This document shows positions 11,104 through 21,878 of a stretch of DNA of 64,000 nt, in pieces. The position numbers and the translations under genes were made by a program. How positions within the stretch are numbered: the stretch's first letter is position 1; every line of letters begins with the position of its first letter. The notes below the pieces were generated by a model. The model searched no databases and had not been told where the DNA came from. It worked only from the letters and a program-made list of their open reading frames with translations. The stretch is from positions 418,695,198 to 418,759,197 of the forward strand of contig CM060990.1 of the NCBI GenBank assembly GCA_030765065.1, given 5' to 3'. This DNA is from Deroplatys truncata. Its lineage: Eukaryota; Arthropoda; Insecta; Mantodea; Mantidae.

Positions 11104-11913
11104 ATACCAAAAGAACAAGTTCGCATCTACACGTTTCGTTGTAGTCTATGTAGATAAAGTGATAGTCACATTTTCAAAAAGCATGTCACTACGTGTTGCT
11201 TTGTAATTCCATGCTGTTTGTATGACCGCGAAAAAAACAAAACGAATAACGACTTCTCAGTTACAAAAACTATTCAAACCAATAACAAAACATATCTGGG
11301 AATTAGTTAATCTCATAAAATATATGTATAACAAACTGCGTGCTTTAACGGGGTTTGCATTTCTTGTGTAACAAAACTTTGTCCAATCTTTTAGAGTTTA
11401 CCAATTATACAAAAGTCATTCAGAATGAAGAAGGGTTTAGAGGCTCTTCTCAGTCAGTTCAAAATATATGTTTCGTTTGTCATGAAAATATTTTAAACAG
11501 TGAGCATTTTAATCAAAATCATTAGAGCCATTTTTAAGAAAATAAATTTTGAACATTTTTTCCATTTAAAGGGTTTTTCAGGATGGGGAGATTTTCTTGA
11601 AAATCCTTGTCACATCTTTGAAAGATGCTGAACCTAAATATCAAGTTTGGTATTTAACCGACTTTTCGCTTTGGATTTATGTTGTTCACAGAGACGCAGG
11701 CATATGGAGGTTTTGCCCTAAAATATGTGTTGCATTCGCATGATTTTCTCTACTCACTCTTCTTACAAAGCTTAGTTTGCACCTATGTCATGTTAATACC
11801 GATAAACCTTCATCACTTATTTTCACAATTCGTTGTAGGTATAACCAGAACATATTAAGCTAAAGCGATAGCCAAATTCCAAAGCTGATCGCTACGTGAT
11901 AGCTTTGGATTGG

Positions 11914-12474
11914 ATGGCTACAGAGGGGACTCGGCACTGATCCACATAGTGGATATTCTGCCTACGCCCCACAAGGGGGCGTCTCCGGGAGGCAGGATGA
12001 GGCGAGACAAGACACCGGGCGTCAGGAACCAGGAAAAACGGCACAGTAATGGCAGGGTCCCTAAGTTTTCAGATAGAGACTCCCCGTCAGACGGACAGAC
12101 AGACCGGGGACTCCACCCAGCACAGAGGGTGTCCAACGCTCCTCAAGGAAGTTAGGATACTCCCGACAGGCAGCCGAAAGCTGAGGGACGGAGAAAGTCA
12201 CAAAAAATATCCTTTTCCCCTGCCACACTGCACCGAAACACCATCGCCGACACTTCCAACCATGAAACAGGCCAATGGATGAAAGATGAAGGGAAATCAG
12301 AATGGAGATGAAATGGAGGTCCGGAAATTCGGGGATGTCAGAATCCTTCCCAGCGCTCGCCTGGCGACCCGGGAAAAAGCTCCCGAAGAAACTTATGGGT
12401 CAGGAAGGTCGGCCAGAGGAATCCAACCCACGACCTCCCGAATGTGAGCCACAGACGTGATAGCTTTGAAATTC
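11914..12474 (-). repeat. SINE family A copy, right arm
   Basis: Inverted partner of 6953-7512 over the full length, with the same order of blocks on the minus strand and the same degraded head. Open frames of 60-130 codons read through both copies on several frames; these are SINE sequence, not genes. Confidence 0.85.
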
Positions 12475-12493
12475 TGTTCTCTTCGTATGAACA

Positions 12494-12495
12494 CG

Positions 12496-12533
<38 letters not shown>

Positions 12534-12540
12534 GAAAGAA
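12494..12540 (+). repeat. (GAAA)n microsatellite
   Basis: About ten GAAA units. The partner position in the left arm (6921-6942) has about five TTTC units. Confidence 0.9.
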
Positions 12541-13099
12541 AGATAGAAAAAGAAAAACAATAGCTATTTGCAGTTGAGGGAAGTAAAAAGTATTTGAAAA
12601 TTTAAACTAATAACAAAGAAACTTTCAGAATAGGTAAAATATAAAAGTTATTTGACATAAAATAAAATTGTTAATTGATATAAATTTTGTACTTTAACAA
12701 GATGTACAGTTGTTGTGCGGTAAGATTTTGTCTCTCTCTCTTACTATTTACTAATTATCAAAAGTCAGTGACAATAAAGGCTAATTTAAGACTATTCCTA
12801 GATAATAAAAAATATACATTCTAATTATCATGAAAATAGCTTAAACATATGTATTTTAATCAAAATCCTTAGTCATTTTTGAAAGAATAAGAAAATTCGA
12901 AAAATGTTCAATGTAAAGGGTAATTTGGAGTGGAGGATTTTCTTTAAAATCTCAGTGTTGCATTCTTGGAAGAAGTTCAACTTAAACACCAAGTTCGGGT
13001 TTTAACCAACATTTTGCTTTTGAGTTATGCTATTCGTGGATACACACACCTCCACCATTGTCTAAAGATAAATTCATTGGATTCAGGGGTCACAAACGT

Positions 13100-13800
13100 G
13101 ATTTCTGGTGAAATTACCACATTGAATTTTCAGATGGAACACAATACTTTCTCTACTTACTGTAGCTTCCAGTAGAGAACGTAAAAATGCTTACTTTGGA
13201 TTCAGGGGTTTCAAAACGTGAATTCCGTTGAATCTCGTTATTCAGATTTTGGGTGGAATACAATGCTTTCTCTACCTCCTGTAGATACGCAGTAGAGAAA
13301 TTAAAAATGCTTTGTTTGGATTCAGGGGGTCTCAAAACTTGTATATCCGTTGAATCTCATTCAATTTTTAGGTGGAACACAATACTTGCTCTACTTGCTG
13401 TAAATACGTAGTAGAGAAAGTAGAAACCTTTGTTTGGTTTTAGGGAGTCTGAAAACGAGTATTTCCGTTCCGAGTATTAATATCGTTATTAATTTTTTGG
13501 GTGGAATACAATACCTATTCTACTTACTGTAACTACGTAATAGAGAAAGTAAAAACGCTTTGTTTGTTTTCAGGGAGTCTGAAAACGAGTATTTCCGTTC
13601 CGAGTATTAATCTCGTTATTAAACTTTTGGGTGGAATATAATACTTGATCTACTTACTGTAACTACGTAGTAGAGAAAGTAAAAACGCTTTGTTTGGTTT
13701 CAGGGAGTCTGAAAACGAGTATTTCCGTTCCGAGTATTAATCCCGTTATTACATTTTTGGGTGGAATAAAACACTTTCCCTACTTATTATAGGTAAATAG
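13100..13800 (-). repeat. Minisatellite, ~6 units of ~120 bp (right arm)
   Basis: Complement of the left-arm array. The marker TTTTGGGTGGAA recurs at about 13247, 13365 (variant), 13494, 13628 and 13756, with a diverged unit near 13125. There are two units fewer than in the left arm. Confidence 0.88.
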
Positions 13801-14347
13801 TAGAGACAGTAAAAATATGAGTTGTGGAATAGATAAGTGGCTGGTTGTCATTACGGCATCTTGCAGCAACCAAATAGGGAAAAGAGTAACTTAGATTGTA
13901 ACTTTAAATAATTTCTGGCCTAAATTGTTGTCACGATGCACGGAAAAATCATACTTCATAAGGACATTATGAAAATAAAGAACATATGTTAGTTAATAAT
14001 GGGTAGAGAAAGCAGTAAATATATAAAAAACAAACCATTTTGTTTTAACACTTGCTTGTTATACAATAATATGATGCCTGTAATTCCCAAAAAATTAGTT
14101 TGTATACTGCTTATGTCGCTGTGTTGTAATGTTATTGCTGTTTTCTTTTCACAGTTATTACATTCTTACAGCCAAGTCTAAGGGAAATGTGTTGGAATGA
14201 TATTTTGTTTAGCCTGTTACATTTCTTAATCTTCCTTGTAGAGCGGGTATGAGCTAAGATACCTGGAATAACCTCTCGATAAGGACCCCGCTTGCCCGCT
14301 CCCGGTGCAACGGAAAACATTTGGAGCCCTCTGTACCTATGTGCGTT

Positions 14348-14978
14348 CCGCATACTGTCTATTACACTGGGTGTTTCTCGTTCCGTAACTCCCGCGTTAC
14401 TTACGAGTGATAGTAACATGCACTCTAAGGAGTACTAAATCTTCTTATAAATGGTGTTGGATGTGGCGTCCATCTACGTCGACATTCCGGATGAAATCTC
14501 CATTCACACGCATAAGTTCCTCTCGCGTAATGTTCAAAATTTCTGTTTTTATATTGTCCTTAAGTTGGCCTAAGGTTTGAGTACTGTTCCTATAAACTTT
14601 ATTTGTTAGGGTTCCCCACAAGTAGATGGACCAATTTTGTGAATGTTTTTCTTCCGTTAGAACATATCGTTTCTTCTTGGGTTTAGCGATTCCGCTGTCC
14701 TAAACATATTAACCAGACGGGTAACAGACTAATAACAAGACATCAACTCTTGAGCAAATCACACACAACACAGATGGCTTGAATAAGCTTTCACCTTTGA
14801 GATCCACAAACTTTCTTTACAGCACGAACTCAAAGCAGGGATTGAATCACAACTGATGAAGATAACCTTGAACGCGTCATGCACCACAGTTGCGCATCGG
14901 AAAAATACCCAGCTCACTGCAGTACAGCGTGCTGCGCATATAGTCGATCTGTGGCCTCACCTTAAAACGACGGCACTG
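14348..14978 (-). mobile_element. Internally deleted mariner-like element, outer end of right arm
   Basis: Shares its order of blocks with 58750-59711: CTCCCGCGTTA near the left end, a transposase 3' piece, GTCCTAAACATATTAACCAG, AATAAGCTTTCACCTTTGAG, TTTACAGCACGAAC, and a GGCC-rich right end next to TA (14979-14980). The middle of the transposase is missing in both. This is the only strongly transposon-like end of the giant inverted repeat. Confidence 0.7.
14445..14632 (-). pseudogene. C-terminal fragment of mariner-like transposase
   Basis: The minus strand reads IYLWGTLTNKVYR, then a LGQLKDNIKTEI and ITREELMRV stretch, ending RHIQHHL and a stop at 14445. This is the standard C-terminus of the DUF4817-type mariner-like transposases (compare GGQHFQHLL at 24945-24971). 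Upstream at 14640-14700 a KPKKKRYVLTEEKH-like stretch belongs to the N-terminal half, so the catalytic core between them has been deleted. It cannot be active; ends in such copies can still be moved by a relative's enzyme. Confidence 0.7.
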
Positions 14979-14980
14979 TA

Positions 14981-15054
14981 GTTTCGTGATATACACGATC
15001 CGTCTTTAAGAAATGCACACGCAATTTTAACATTTGATATCTATACAGTGGTGG
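14981..15054. other. Short spacer between the giant inverted repeat and the hAT relic
   Basis: About 75 bases with no recognised content. They show no homology to the sequence left of 4845, which supports the element boundary at 14978. Confidence 0.4.
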
Positions 15055-15219
15055 CTCTTGGCTAAAATGACAAGGGTTTCACTACTTATTTATTACGTTG
15101 TTTTCCACTATTTGAACAATATCGAATTTATTAAATATTAAAAATATACCACAAGCCTTTAAAGTAGGTATTTACCATAAAATGAACCCGATGATAAAGC
15201 CGAGTCCCCTGTAGATGTA

Positions 15220-15845
15220 GGTTTGCACAGAAAATCCATCCTCCTTTCCTATTTATTGACGAATCTATCGATGACATTCTCATTAAAATCCTGAAGCCTG
15301 ATGTGCATTACTTTTTTAACTGTCAGCATGACAAGAGCAAACAAACCATCTTTATCCATAGCGCTTCTAAGAAATGTTTAAATCCACGTCAAAGTGGAGA
15401 AACATCTCTTTGCTCCAAGCGATATCATTACAATAGTAGCAACTAGTTTTAAAAATTTCATAACGTCACCAAAGGGTTCAGAAAGTTGTTTTTAATTAAA
15501 AACTTAAGAACTGTGGCACCTTTTGTTTCTCCAAAATCATTTCAAGAATAAATTGCCTGCAAGTCAAGTTTTCAGCTTGTGTGTTCAATAATAGGTAGAG
15601 CTGTAAAACTACTTCTGGAAATTTTTGAATGAACAAAAGAAGTGATGGCCGAATAATGTAGAAGCCAGTAAGAGATTGGAGAAATCAAATCTTTCTTTGC
15701 TCTGATGAAATGATTCTGTCACACGCTTCCTTTGCTGCTACATTCCTTGTAATACACAAGTCCTTACATATTTTTGGTATTCTCTCTCTCTCTCTGTAAA
15801 TATATTATCAATAAGGTCTATAATTTTCAACATTTCATTGTCGAA
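15220..15845 (-). pseudogene. hAT transposase, C-terminal dimerisation region, broken
   Basis: The minus strand gives FLKLVATIVMISLGAKRCFS, a TLTWI...TFLRSAMDKDGLFAL stretch, LTVKKVMHIRLQDFNENVID and RFVNK. This matches the hATC dimerisation pattern of ZMYM1/DUF4371-type hAT enzymes (SCERSFSxLRRIKTYLRxxMxxxRLxxLALL in functional members). Several stops interrupt it. The family excises and inserts DNA with 8-bp target copies. The N-terminal part lies beyond the repeat insertion on the same strand. Confidence 0.65.
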
Positions 15846-15849
15846 TGAT

Positions 15850-17525
15850 TTCACTGAGAGGGGGTCAGTGATGCGCTTTTATAACCGACTGTATAAGATG
15901 TACACATGGGGCATTATTTTAAAAATTCTGATATTTTACATCCACATGACTTTCTCTACCCTCTATCGTTTATTAGTGGGTATGCAAACTATTCTTGCGA
16001 AACCTTATCTTTTCTACCTAATTCATTATAATCCAGATAAAACTTTGCAGAAATAGCTGCATCACACATTTCGTTACAGCTACAAAGGGAACAGCTAAAA
16101 GCGATAGTCAAATGTTTAAGAAGTGGACGCTATATACCGGCCTTTAAATTCCACATACTCTTTCCATGCAATCGCGAGAAACAAATAAAAATCTACGGGA
16201 CTTGAAAAGAATGAAGTATTGAACAATTCGAAACCATTAACCCTTTATTGCCCAAATTATTTTGCTACATATGCCGTTCCTCCTCTATTTGCTAAACCGG
16301 CTTTTATGTCCCTTTCACCGGCATTACAATCGAAGCAATTCGAATAGCCGTGATCCTTAGACCGATGCGAAATGGACTGGCCATCCATTCAAAGCCAAAC
16401 GTCGGGAGTTTGGGTCCCAGTGACTCCAGTCAAATGCGCCTATGGTAAAGGACGGGGAGGACCCAAGTAAAATAACCGGTGTAATGGTACGTTTGAATGC
16501 AGATGGGGCTACATTGAGAGGAGGTCAGTTATGTGCTTTTGTAACCGATTGTATACGATATATCTACACATGGGGTATTATTTAAAAAATTCTAATGTGT
16601 TACATCCACATTACTTTCTCTACCCTCTCTCGTTTATTAGTGGGTATGCAAACTATTCTTGCGAAAGATTATCTTTCCAATCCAATTCATTGTAATCCAG
16701 ATAAACCTTTGCAGAAATACCTACATTACACATTTCGTTACAGCTACAAAGGGAACAGTTAAAAGCCAGTCAAATGTTTAAGAGCTGGACACTATATATT
16801 GGGCTTTAAATCCCATACTCTTTCCATGCAATCGCGCGAAACAACTGAAAATCGACAGAACTTAAAAAATTATTTGTATTGAACAATTCGAACCATTAAT
16901 AACGGATAACTCCAAATGGCTTTTGCCATAAAAAAGTTATTTGACATAAATTGTGTGTTTAAAAGAGATATACATTTTTCATAAAAGTTATTTGAAGTAA
17001 ATTATGTGTTTAAACGAGATCCACATTTTGCATGAGGTATGTTTTCGTCTGTCGCTTAACGTTTACCAGTTATACAAAATTCCTTCCGAATGAAGAGGAC
17101 TACACTGGCTATTTCCAGGAAATTCAACGTATAGATTTTATTTTTCATGTAAATATTTTTAATATATGGCAACTTAATCAAAAGCGTTTGGCATTTTTTA
17201 GAAAATAAAAAATTTCTAAAATGTTCCATGCAAACGGTAGTTTGGGGTGCGGGGACTTCCTTGAAAATTCACGTGTCGCACCTTTGTAATATACTGAACT
17301 TAAATACAAGTTTGGTATTTATCCTACTTTTCATTTTTGAACTCTCTTGTTCACAGATAGACACGCACACCTTTTTCTAAGAACGCCTTCTTTATTTATT
17401 CAGGAGGCCTCAAAACGTATTTCCGGTGAAATCTCGGTATCCAATTTTTGGGTGGAATGCAATACCTTCTCATCCTACTATGTAACACATACTATGTGGT
17501 AGGGGAAGTAAAACACTTCTAACCA
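15850..17525 (+). repeat. Modular satellite-like repeat inserted in the hAT relic
   Basis: Two direct copies of ~390 bp lie at 15850-16247 and 16513-16903 (shared: TCGTTTATTAGTGGGTATGC, TTACAGCTACAAAGGGAACA, CTCTTTCCATGCAATCGCG). They are followed at 16920-17400 by blocks that also occur in order in the right arm at 11300-11760 and 12640-13030 (TTTACCAGTTATACAAAA, AATCAAAAGCGTTTGG, GGTGCGGGGACTTCCTTG, AAGTTTGGTATTTATCC), and at 17400-17515 by one ~120-bp minisatellite monomer. The 265 bases between the direct copies are unrelated. No coding capacity and no terminal repeats were recognised. Confidence 0.7.
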
Positions 17526-17529
17526 AATT

Positions 17530-18575
17530 GAAAACGTTGGCTGCTGCAGTACCAACTTTAGACAGCACGCTTCATTAGCAGTTGTTTTCTTGTTGCTGTT
17601 GTCTTCAATTGGTTGGAGACTGTCTCCGATGGGCTATTTTCATAAAATGCAATAACTGTGCTTGAATTAAAGTTCCTTCCTGTGGCAGTGGCTGGTCATC
17701 TATAGCAGTAGCTCTTTGAGGTGAATGAGAGAAGAATATTGGTATATCTATATCTACCTCTGCAGTAGTACTGAAAAACAGTTTGACTTGTTTTTTCTGA
17801 CTAGTCTGGGCAAGAATTAAGTTAAGCTCGTGTGGGTAACAATGCACGTAATAGGTGAACGAGCAGTCTTGTCTTTTATTGTTTGTACCCTTGCATGTTG
17901 GCCACTCATTACACTAACACCATCATACTTTTGAGATATTATTTTCTCTTTCTGTTCTCGTATTAAGTCAGAGATGGCATTTTAACGCAAAACAACTAAA
18001 GAGGATGCTGCATCATTACCAGGGATTTAAACATGTGAAAAACCTTACAACAGACTCTCCAGTGAACAATAGACAAAGAAATACTACAACGAGCTGAAAT
18101 TTAGAAGAAACATCCAAGTTTCGTCTGTATTTTACGGGCGCAAAATTTGACTATTTCTGCGTTAGTCTCCTCACTACATATCGCGCGCGACAACATTCTG
18201 TACTCCAACAAATCGTTCTGTAAGTCTTTGGATGTACCCTTAAAGACTGTAGCATAATTCATGTTCTTTTACAAGTGCATCTAAGACGGAAGTGAAATTT
18301 ATTGGACCTCTAAATATTCCAAGATGGTTAAGACTCTGCTGTTTCCTCATGCTCACGTAAGGTAAGTTCAAATTCACCGCAGAATTGAATACAATCAACT
18401 ACTTTAATGGAACGAGCCATTTTTCCTTAAGTTATCATTCTGTCTTTCAATATTCCACATGAAAGCTGAACTACGCTGCCGTCTAACTTCTACTCCTCCA
18501 AGGACTGATAAATCTAGGCAACCATTCTTACAAGAAATAGATTCCTTATACTTCTTAATTTTCTGTGTCTAAATC
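17530..18575 (-). pseudogene. hAT transposase (DUF4371/ZMYM1-like), N-terminal and middle part, broken
   Basis: The clearest stretches on the minus strand are QKYDGVSVMSGQHARVQTIK (17890-17950), CYPHELNLILAQTSQKKQVK with LFFSTTAEVDIDIPIFFSHS (17640-17860) and LPQEGTLIQ further on. These match the YDGAxxMSG, CxAHxLNLVL and FFxTLQxxxxFFxxSxxR motifs of DUF4371-type hAT enzymes; the D in YDG is a catalytic-region landmark of the family. Upstream to 18575 the frame is broken many times but still gives a GLSLVxxVKFC-type relic. The element is dead. The rest of the gene is at 15220-15845. Confidence 0.65.
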
Positions 18576-18739
18576 TGATACAGCACTGCATGTCCAATAG
18601 AGCTATGCACGCGGGGAAATTCTTGGGTTCGGCCAGGCCGGGCCCGCTCTGCACCCAGCCCGAGAATAGTTTATATTGTTATCACCCGGCCTGCGCCCGA
18701 TTATCTTTGTTTTAAATAAAATTATTCGGCAGTTATTGA

Positions 18740-18740
18740 C

Positions 18741-18793
<53 letters not shown>
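18740..18793 (+). repeat. (ATT)n microsatellite
   Basis: About 17 ATT units. Read on the minus strand it forms an (AAT)n tail directly after TCGAACCGTCAGGCAGTAGT and GCTTCGAGG, as expected for the 3' end of a LINE or SINE lying at 18794-19190 on the minus strand. Confidence 0.85.
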
Positions 18794-18794
<1 letters not shown>

Positions 18795-19194
18795 CTCGAA
18801 GCACTACTGCCTGACGGTTCGATTTCCAGTACCGGCAAATTAATTTTTTCCCTTGCTGTGAAGCAGAGATGCACTCAGGTCCTTTGGACCAATTGAGGAT
18901 CCACTTTACAAAAATAATGGCGTCTGAGGTCCTGGAATCCGCATGTAGTAAGCAGCATGTTGACGGCATACTGCCTTATTGCCCACATGTCACCCCTATT
19001 ACTGCACTCTGCCCAAGATATCCGGGGTGTGGGTGGAAGGAGGGAGACGGAGTCTCTACTGTAATGCTATCCACAATTGGCGAAGCGAGTATTTATCATT
19101 ACTAGTAATACTACTGCCATGGTTACGTGCATGCTGCGAAAACTGTACTATTCCGGACATTTCAGCATCGCGGACCAAAGAAAAAAAAATCTGA

Positions 19195-19310
19195 TTAATT
19201 CCTTTCCTCTTTAAAGACGCCAATGATTTTGATTAAAACACGATATGTTTAAGGTATTTACATAACAAATAAAATGCATATATTGAATGTTATAAGTTAG
19301 TTCTCTGTTC
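19195..19310 (-). repeat. Short fragment of the modular repeat
   Basis: CCAATGATTTTGATTAAAAC followed by ATATGTTTAAGGTATTTAC is the complement of the AATCAAAATC...AAAATATTTT block of the arms (for example 11500-11540). Confidence 0.55.
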
Positions 19311-19407
19311 GCCTTTATTTTAGGCCGGCCCGAGCCGACAAACATTTTCAAATTAAGCCCTAGGCCGAACCAGGCCTAGGCCCGAGCCCGTGCAGACCTC
19401 AGATGCC

Positions 19408-20066
19408 CAATTCATATATCTACCCTTAGGCAAATAGCAGGCATGGAAAACAATTTATTTATAGATTCACAATCACAAATCCAGCTGTTTAATATATTTT
19501 TATAAAAGTCCTTGCCCCTCAAAATGTCTTACCTTCGGCTAGTTTACGCTTGCTTTATATTTTATATATAGTTGTGGTAATGGTCATTCTAGCCCTTTAT
19601 TTTGCATTTGTCTCCCAAGCGAAAATGTTATTTGTAAAATATATTGACCACTATTCATTTGGGGGGGGCGAACACTGGTCACAGACGAATATATTAAGAC
19701 TGGAACATCAGGAATGACTAAATGCACATTTTAAGAATTGTAAGAAACCACTAAATTACGCAATAATAATACACACATCTGCAGCACACTCAGCTACAGA
19801 TTGCAGCTAGCTTTCAGTTTACATCACTTCGTAATAGCTGTACTTATTACGTTTCTGCTAGAGCCGTTCCTCATGCAGCAATTCCATTACCTTTCGCTTT
19901 TGTCCAGCACTCCAAGTCCAGAAGCTGACTCGGGAACTGACGGCGAGGTTCAGAGGAAAATTTAAACCTCGAAAGCACTAGCATGTGTGCGATCTCTGCG
20001 GTTTAAAAGTTTTCATACAGATGAGTAAGAAACAGAGAATCGTCATCTACTACAGTTTGGACATAA
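19408..20066. other. Anonymous AT-rich DNA
   Basis: No gene or repeat recognised between the hAT-type element and the TTAA-flanked element. Confidence 0.4.
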
Positions 20067-20444
20067 GGGGAGACTAAATAGTGAAAATCGCCAAAAAATT
20101 ACGTTTTTAGTTTTTTGTGGAGTTTTGGAATTTGTAATTTCCGCTTTAATTTGATTTATAGATTATCGTTGTAGGCACATTCCTTGTATTTTAATTTTTT
20201 TTAATGAGCCTATATCTGCCATTTTGTTCCCTGTATTCTGCACCACTTCAAAGAAACATTCATAACTCCTATACTCTCTGCAGTACAGCCGTAAATTTTA
20301 GCTTACCTTTTAGAGGAAATTTCGTTCTATAAATTGGTACCCATGCTAAATATGGCAGCTTCAGCTTTTACAAGTCATGTTGCTTCTTTGTTGAACTGTA
20401 AGTGCTCCATTCTTGATTTTAGTGCGTAATTATAGTGTTTATAC

Positions 20445-21522
20445 AATGACAAAGTAAAAAAGTGCATTCAAGAAGCGCAAATTTAATGGAAATAGACATT
20501 CTAAAGCAAATCCTATGCAAGTGTGTGATGAGCATAAAGTCAACAAATAGTGATAGTTTGCCTAGCACAACTACACCACCTAACAGTTCTAAGAAAAAAT
20601 CTAGAGAGCTCTAAAAGTAAATATAATAGCTAAAATGATGAACAGCGTATAAATGTAATCATAGATTTAGGTATACTAAGTAATGTTTTATTTGACTATT
20701 GGGTGAAACGCATGTGGTGGCCAAATCAAAGTGACTGAGAATATTAGCAAACGGAATGGTTTGGTTTCATCATTGAGCATTCATTGTGTATACTGTAAAG
20801 TGAACCACGATTTCTGGACATCTGCAAAGTGCAAGAACAGTTAACTGTCTGAAACTAATTTTAGGTATGTTTATGGGTTAAGGTGCATTGGAAAAGGTTT
20901 TTCTGCTGGGAAAGTTTTGTCAGGAATTTTAAATCTTGGCACGCCCCCTATTCAAAACATACTGAAATTCTGGGATAGTGTGTTGAATTGATGGCAGAAG
21001 AAGCAATGCAAGATGCTGCAGTAGAAGCTGTTGAAACAAATGATGGCAATATATTGCAGTAGGATTTGATGGAACCTGGCAAAAAAGGGGCTTCAAATCC
21101 AACAATGGCTGTGCAGTGTTACAACTATTGATACAGGAAAAGTCCTAGATGTAGGCATTTTAGCAAAATACTGCCATGGATGTGCACTAAATACAAAAGA
21201 AAGTAAGGCACATGTTGGAGAATGTAAGAAAAATTATGAAGGTAATAGTGGAGGAATGGAAGCTGCAGCTGCAGTAACTATTTTCAATCGCTCCGAAGAA
21301 GAATATAGGGTGAGGTATGTCCAATTTCTAGGAGATGGTGATTCTAGAGCTTTCAAAGCCGTTTGTGATGCAAAGCCTTGTGGACACGTGAAGTGGGGAA
21401 AAAAACTGGAATGTGTTGGACATGTTCAGAAGAGAATAGGCACACAGCTGAGGAAAATGAAACAGCAGTTAGGCAAAGCTCCACTATCTGATGGCAAAAC
21501 TATTAGGGGTCGACTCACAGAT
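20445..21522 (+). pseudogene. Mutator-like/Kolobok-type transposase, N-terminal and core part, broken
   Basis: The first part (20445-21250) is riddled with stops but still shows FKKRKFNGNRHSKANPMQV and a VYCKVNHDFW stretch, and near 21060-21130 a GTWQKRGF-like and IDTGKVLDVG-like signature. The second part (21256-21522) is open and reads MEAAAAVTIFNRSEE, YVQFLGDGDSRAFKAVCDAK, KLECVGHVQKRIGTQLRKMK and LSDGKTIRGRLTD. GDGDS-KAFKAV and KLECxGHVQKRxGTRLRxLK are hallmarks of the Mutator-like transposase domain found in many animal genomes. The coding sequence is then cut by the hAT-like insertion and resumes at 23540. Confidence 0.8.
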
Positions 21523-21878
21523 ATACTGGTCGCAGGCAATGTTTCCCCAGCCGGCTACAAACGAACGGAACGCTTTGAAACCTGACTACAAGCCCATCAC
21601 TAAACGATTAGTAGGGTCTTACCATCCCCAACTACAGCACGTGGTCCTGTCACTAGCTCCACCAAAGCAAAGCGTTGTTGCAATGCCATTTCTGTTGTTT
21701 CTTCGATTTCAGCACGTTTTAGCAGCTGTGAATGTTCGCACGTGCTTTTCTTCCGTCTTTTAGTCAAACTTATATATGCATCTTCAGAGAAGTTATATAG
21801 AGTTTTTACCTTTACCTAGTGCAGTTTTGTAAGTTTAGCAGTGTTTAATAGTTATTAGCGTTTAATAGTTTAATTAAG

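Larger units (their letters stand above)
4847..14978. repeat. Giant inverted repeat (~10.1 kb) bounded by mariner-like ends and TA
   Basis: The left arm (4878-8778) is the reverse complement of the right arm (10316-14347), around a centre at 8779-10315. Matching pairs are 4878-5460 with 13780-14347, the minisatellite 5440-6360 with 13100-13800, 6440-6950 with 12475-13040, the SINE 6953-7512 with 11914-12474, 7512-8340 with 11100-11913, and 8396-8778 with 10316-10716. By eye the arms are mostly above 90 percent identical. Outside the arms, 4847-4881 (CAGTGCGGTCGTTTTATGGC) mirrors 14945-14978 (CAGTGCCGTCGTTTTAAGGT on the complement). Both are preceded by TA, and homology stops there. The unit may be a composite transposon with mariner-like ends, or an inverted duplication whose edge happens to be such an end. 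Confidence 0.85.
15055..18575 (-). mobile_element. hAT transposon relic, split by a repeat insertion
   Basis: The 3' end at 15055 reads CAGTGGTGGCTCTTGGCTAA, a hAT-like terminal sequence. Inward lie the transposase C-terminal part (15220-15845), an insertion of the modular repeat (15850-17525) and the transposase N-terminal and middle part (17530-18575). The matching 5' terminal repeat was not found and may be lost. Confidence 0.6.
18598..19407. mobile_element. Short non-autonomous hAT-type element
   Basis: The left end AGAGCTATGCACGCGGGG and the complement of the right end TGAGGTCTGCACGGGCTCGG form diverged terminal inverted repeats with GGCC-rich subterminal blocks (GGTTCGGCCAGGCCGGGCCC on the left, CCTAGGCCGAACCAGGCCTA on the right). 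ATGTCCAAT lies just left and ATGCCCAAT just right of the element, a likely 8-9 bp target duplication with one mismatch. Inside are an (ATT)n run and ~400 bases of an unnamed repeat; no transposase. Confidence 0.65.

Noticed and set aside
15850-16903. Small LTR element from the two direct ~390-bp copies
   Set aside because: No primer-binding site, polypurine tract, TG/CA ends or target duplication could be seen.
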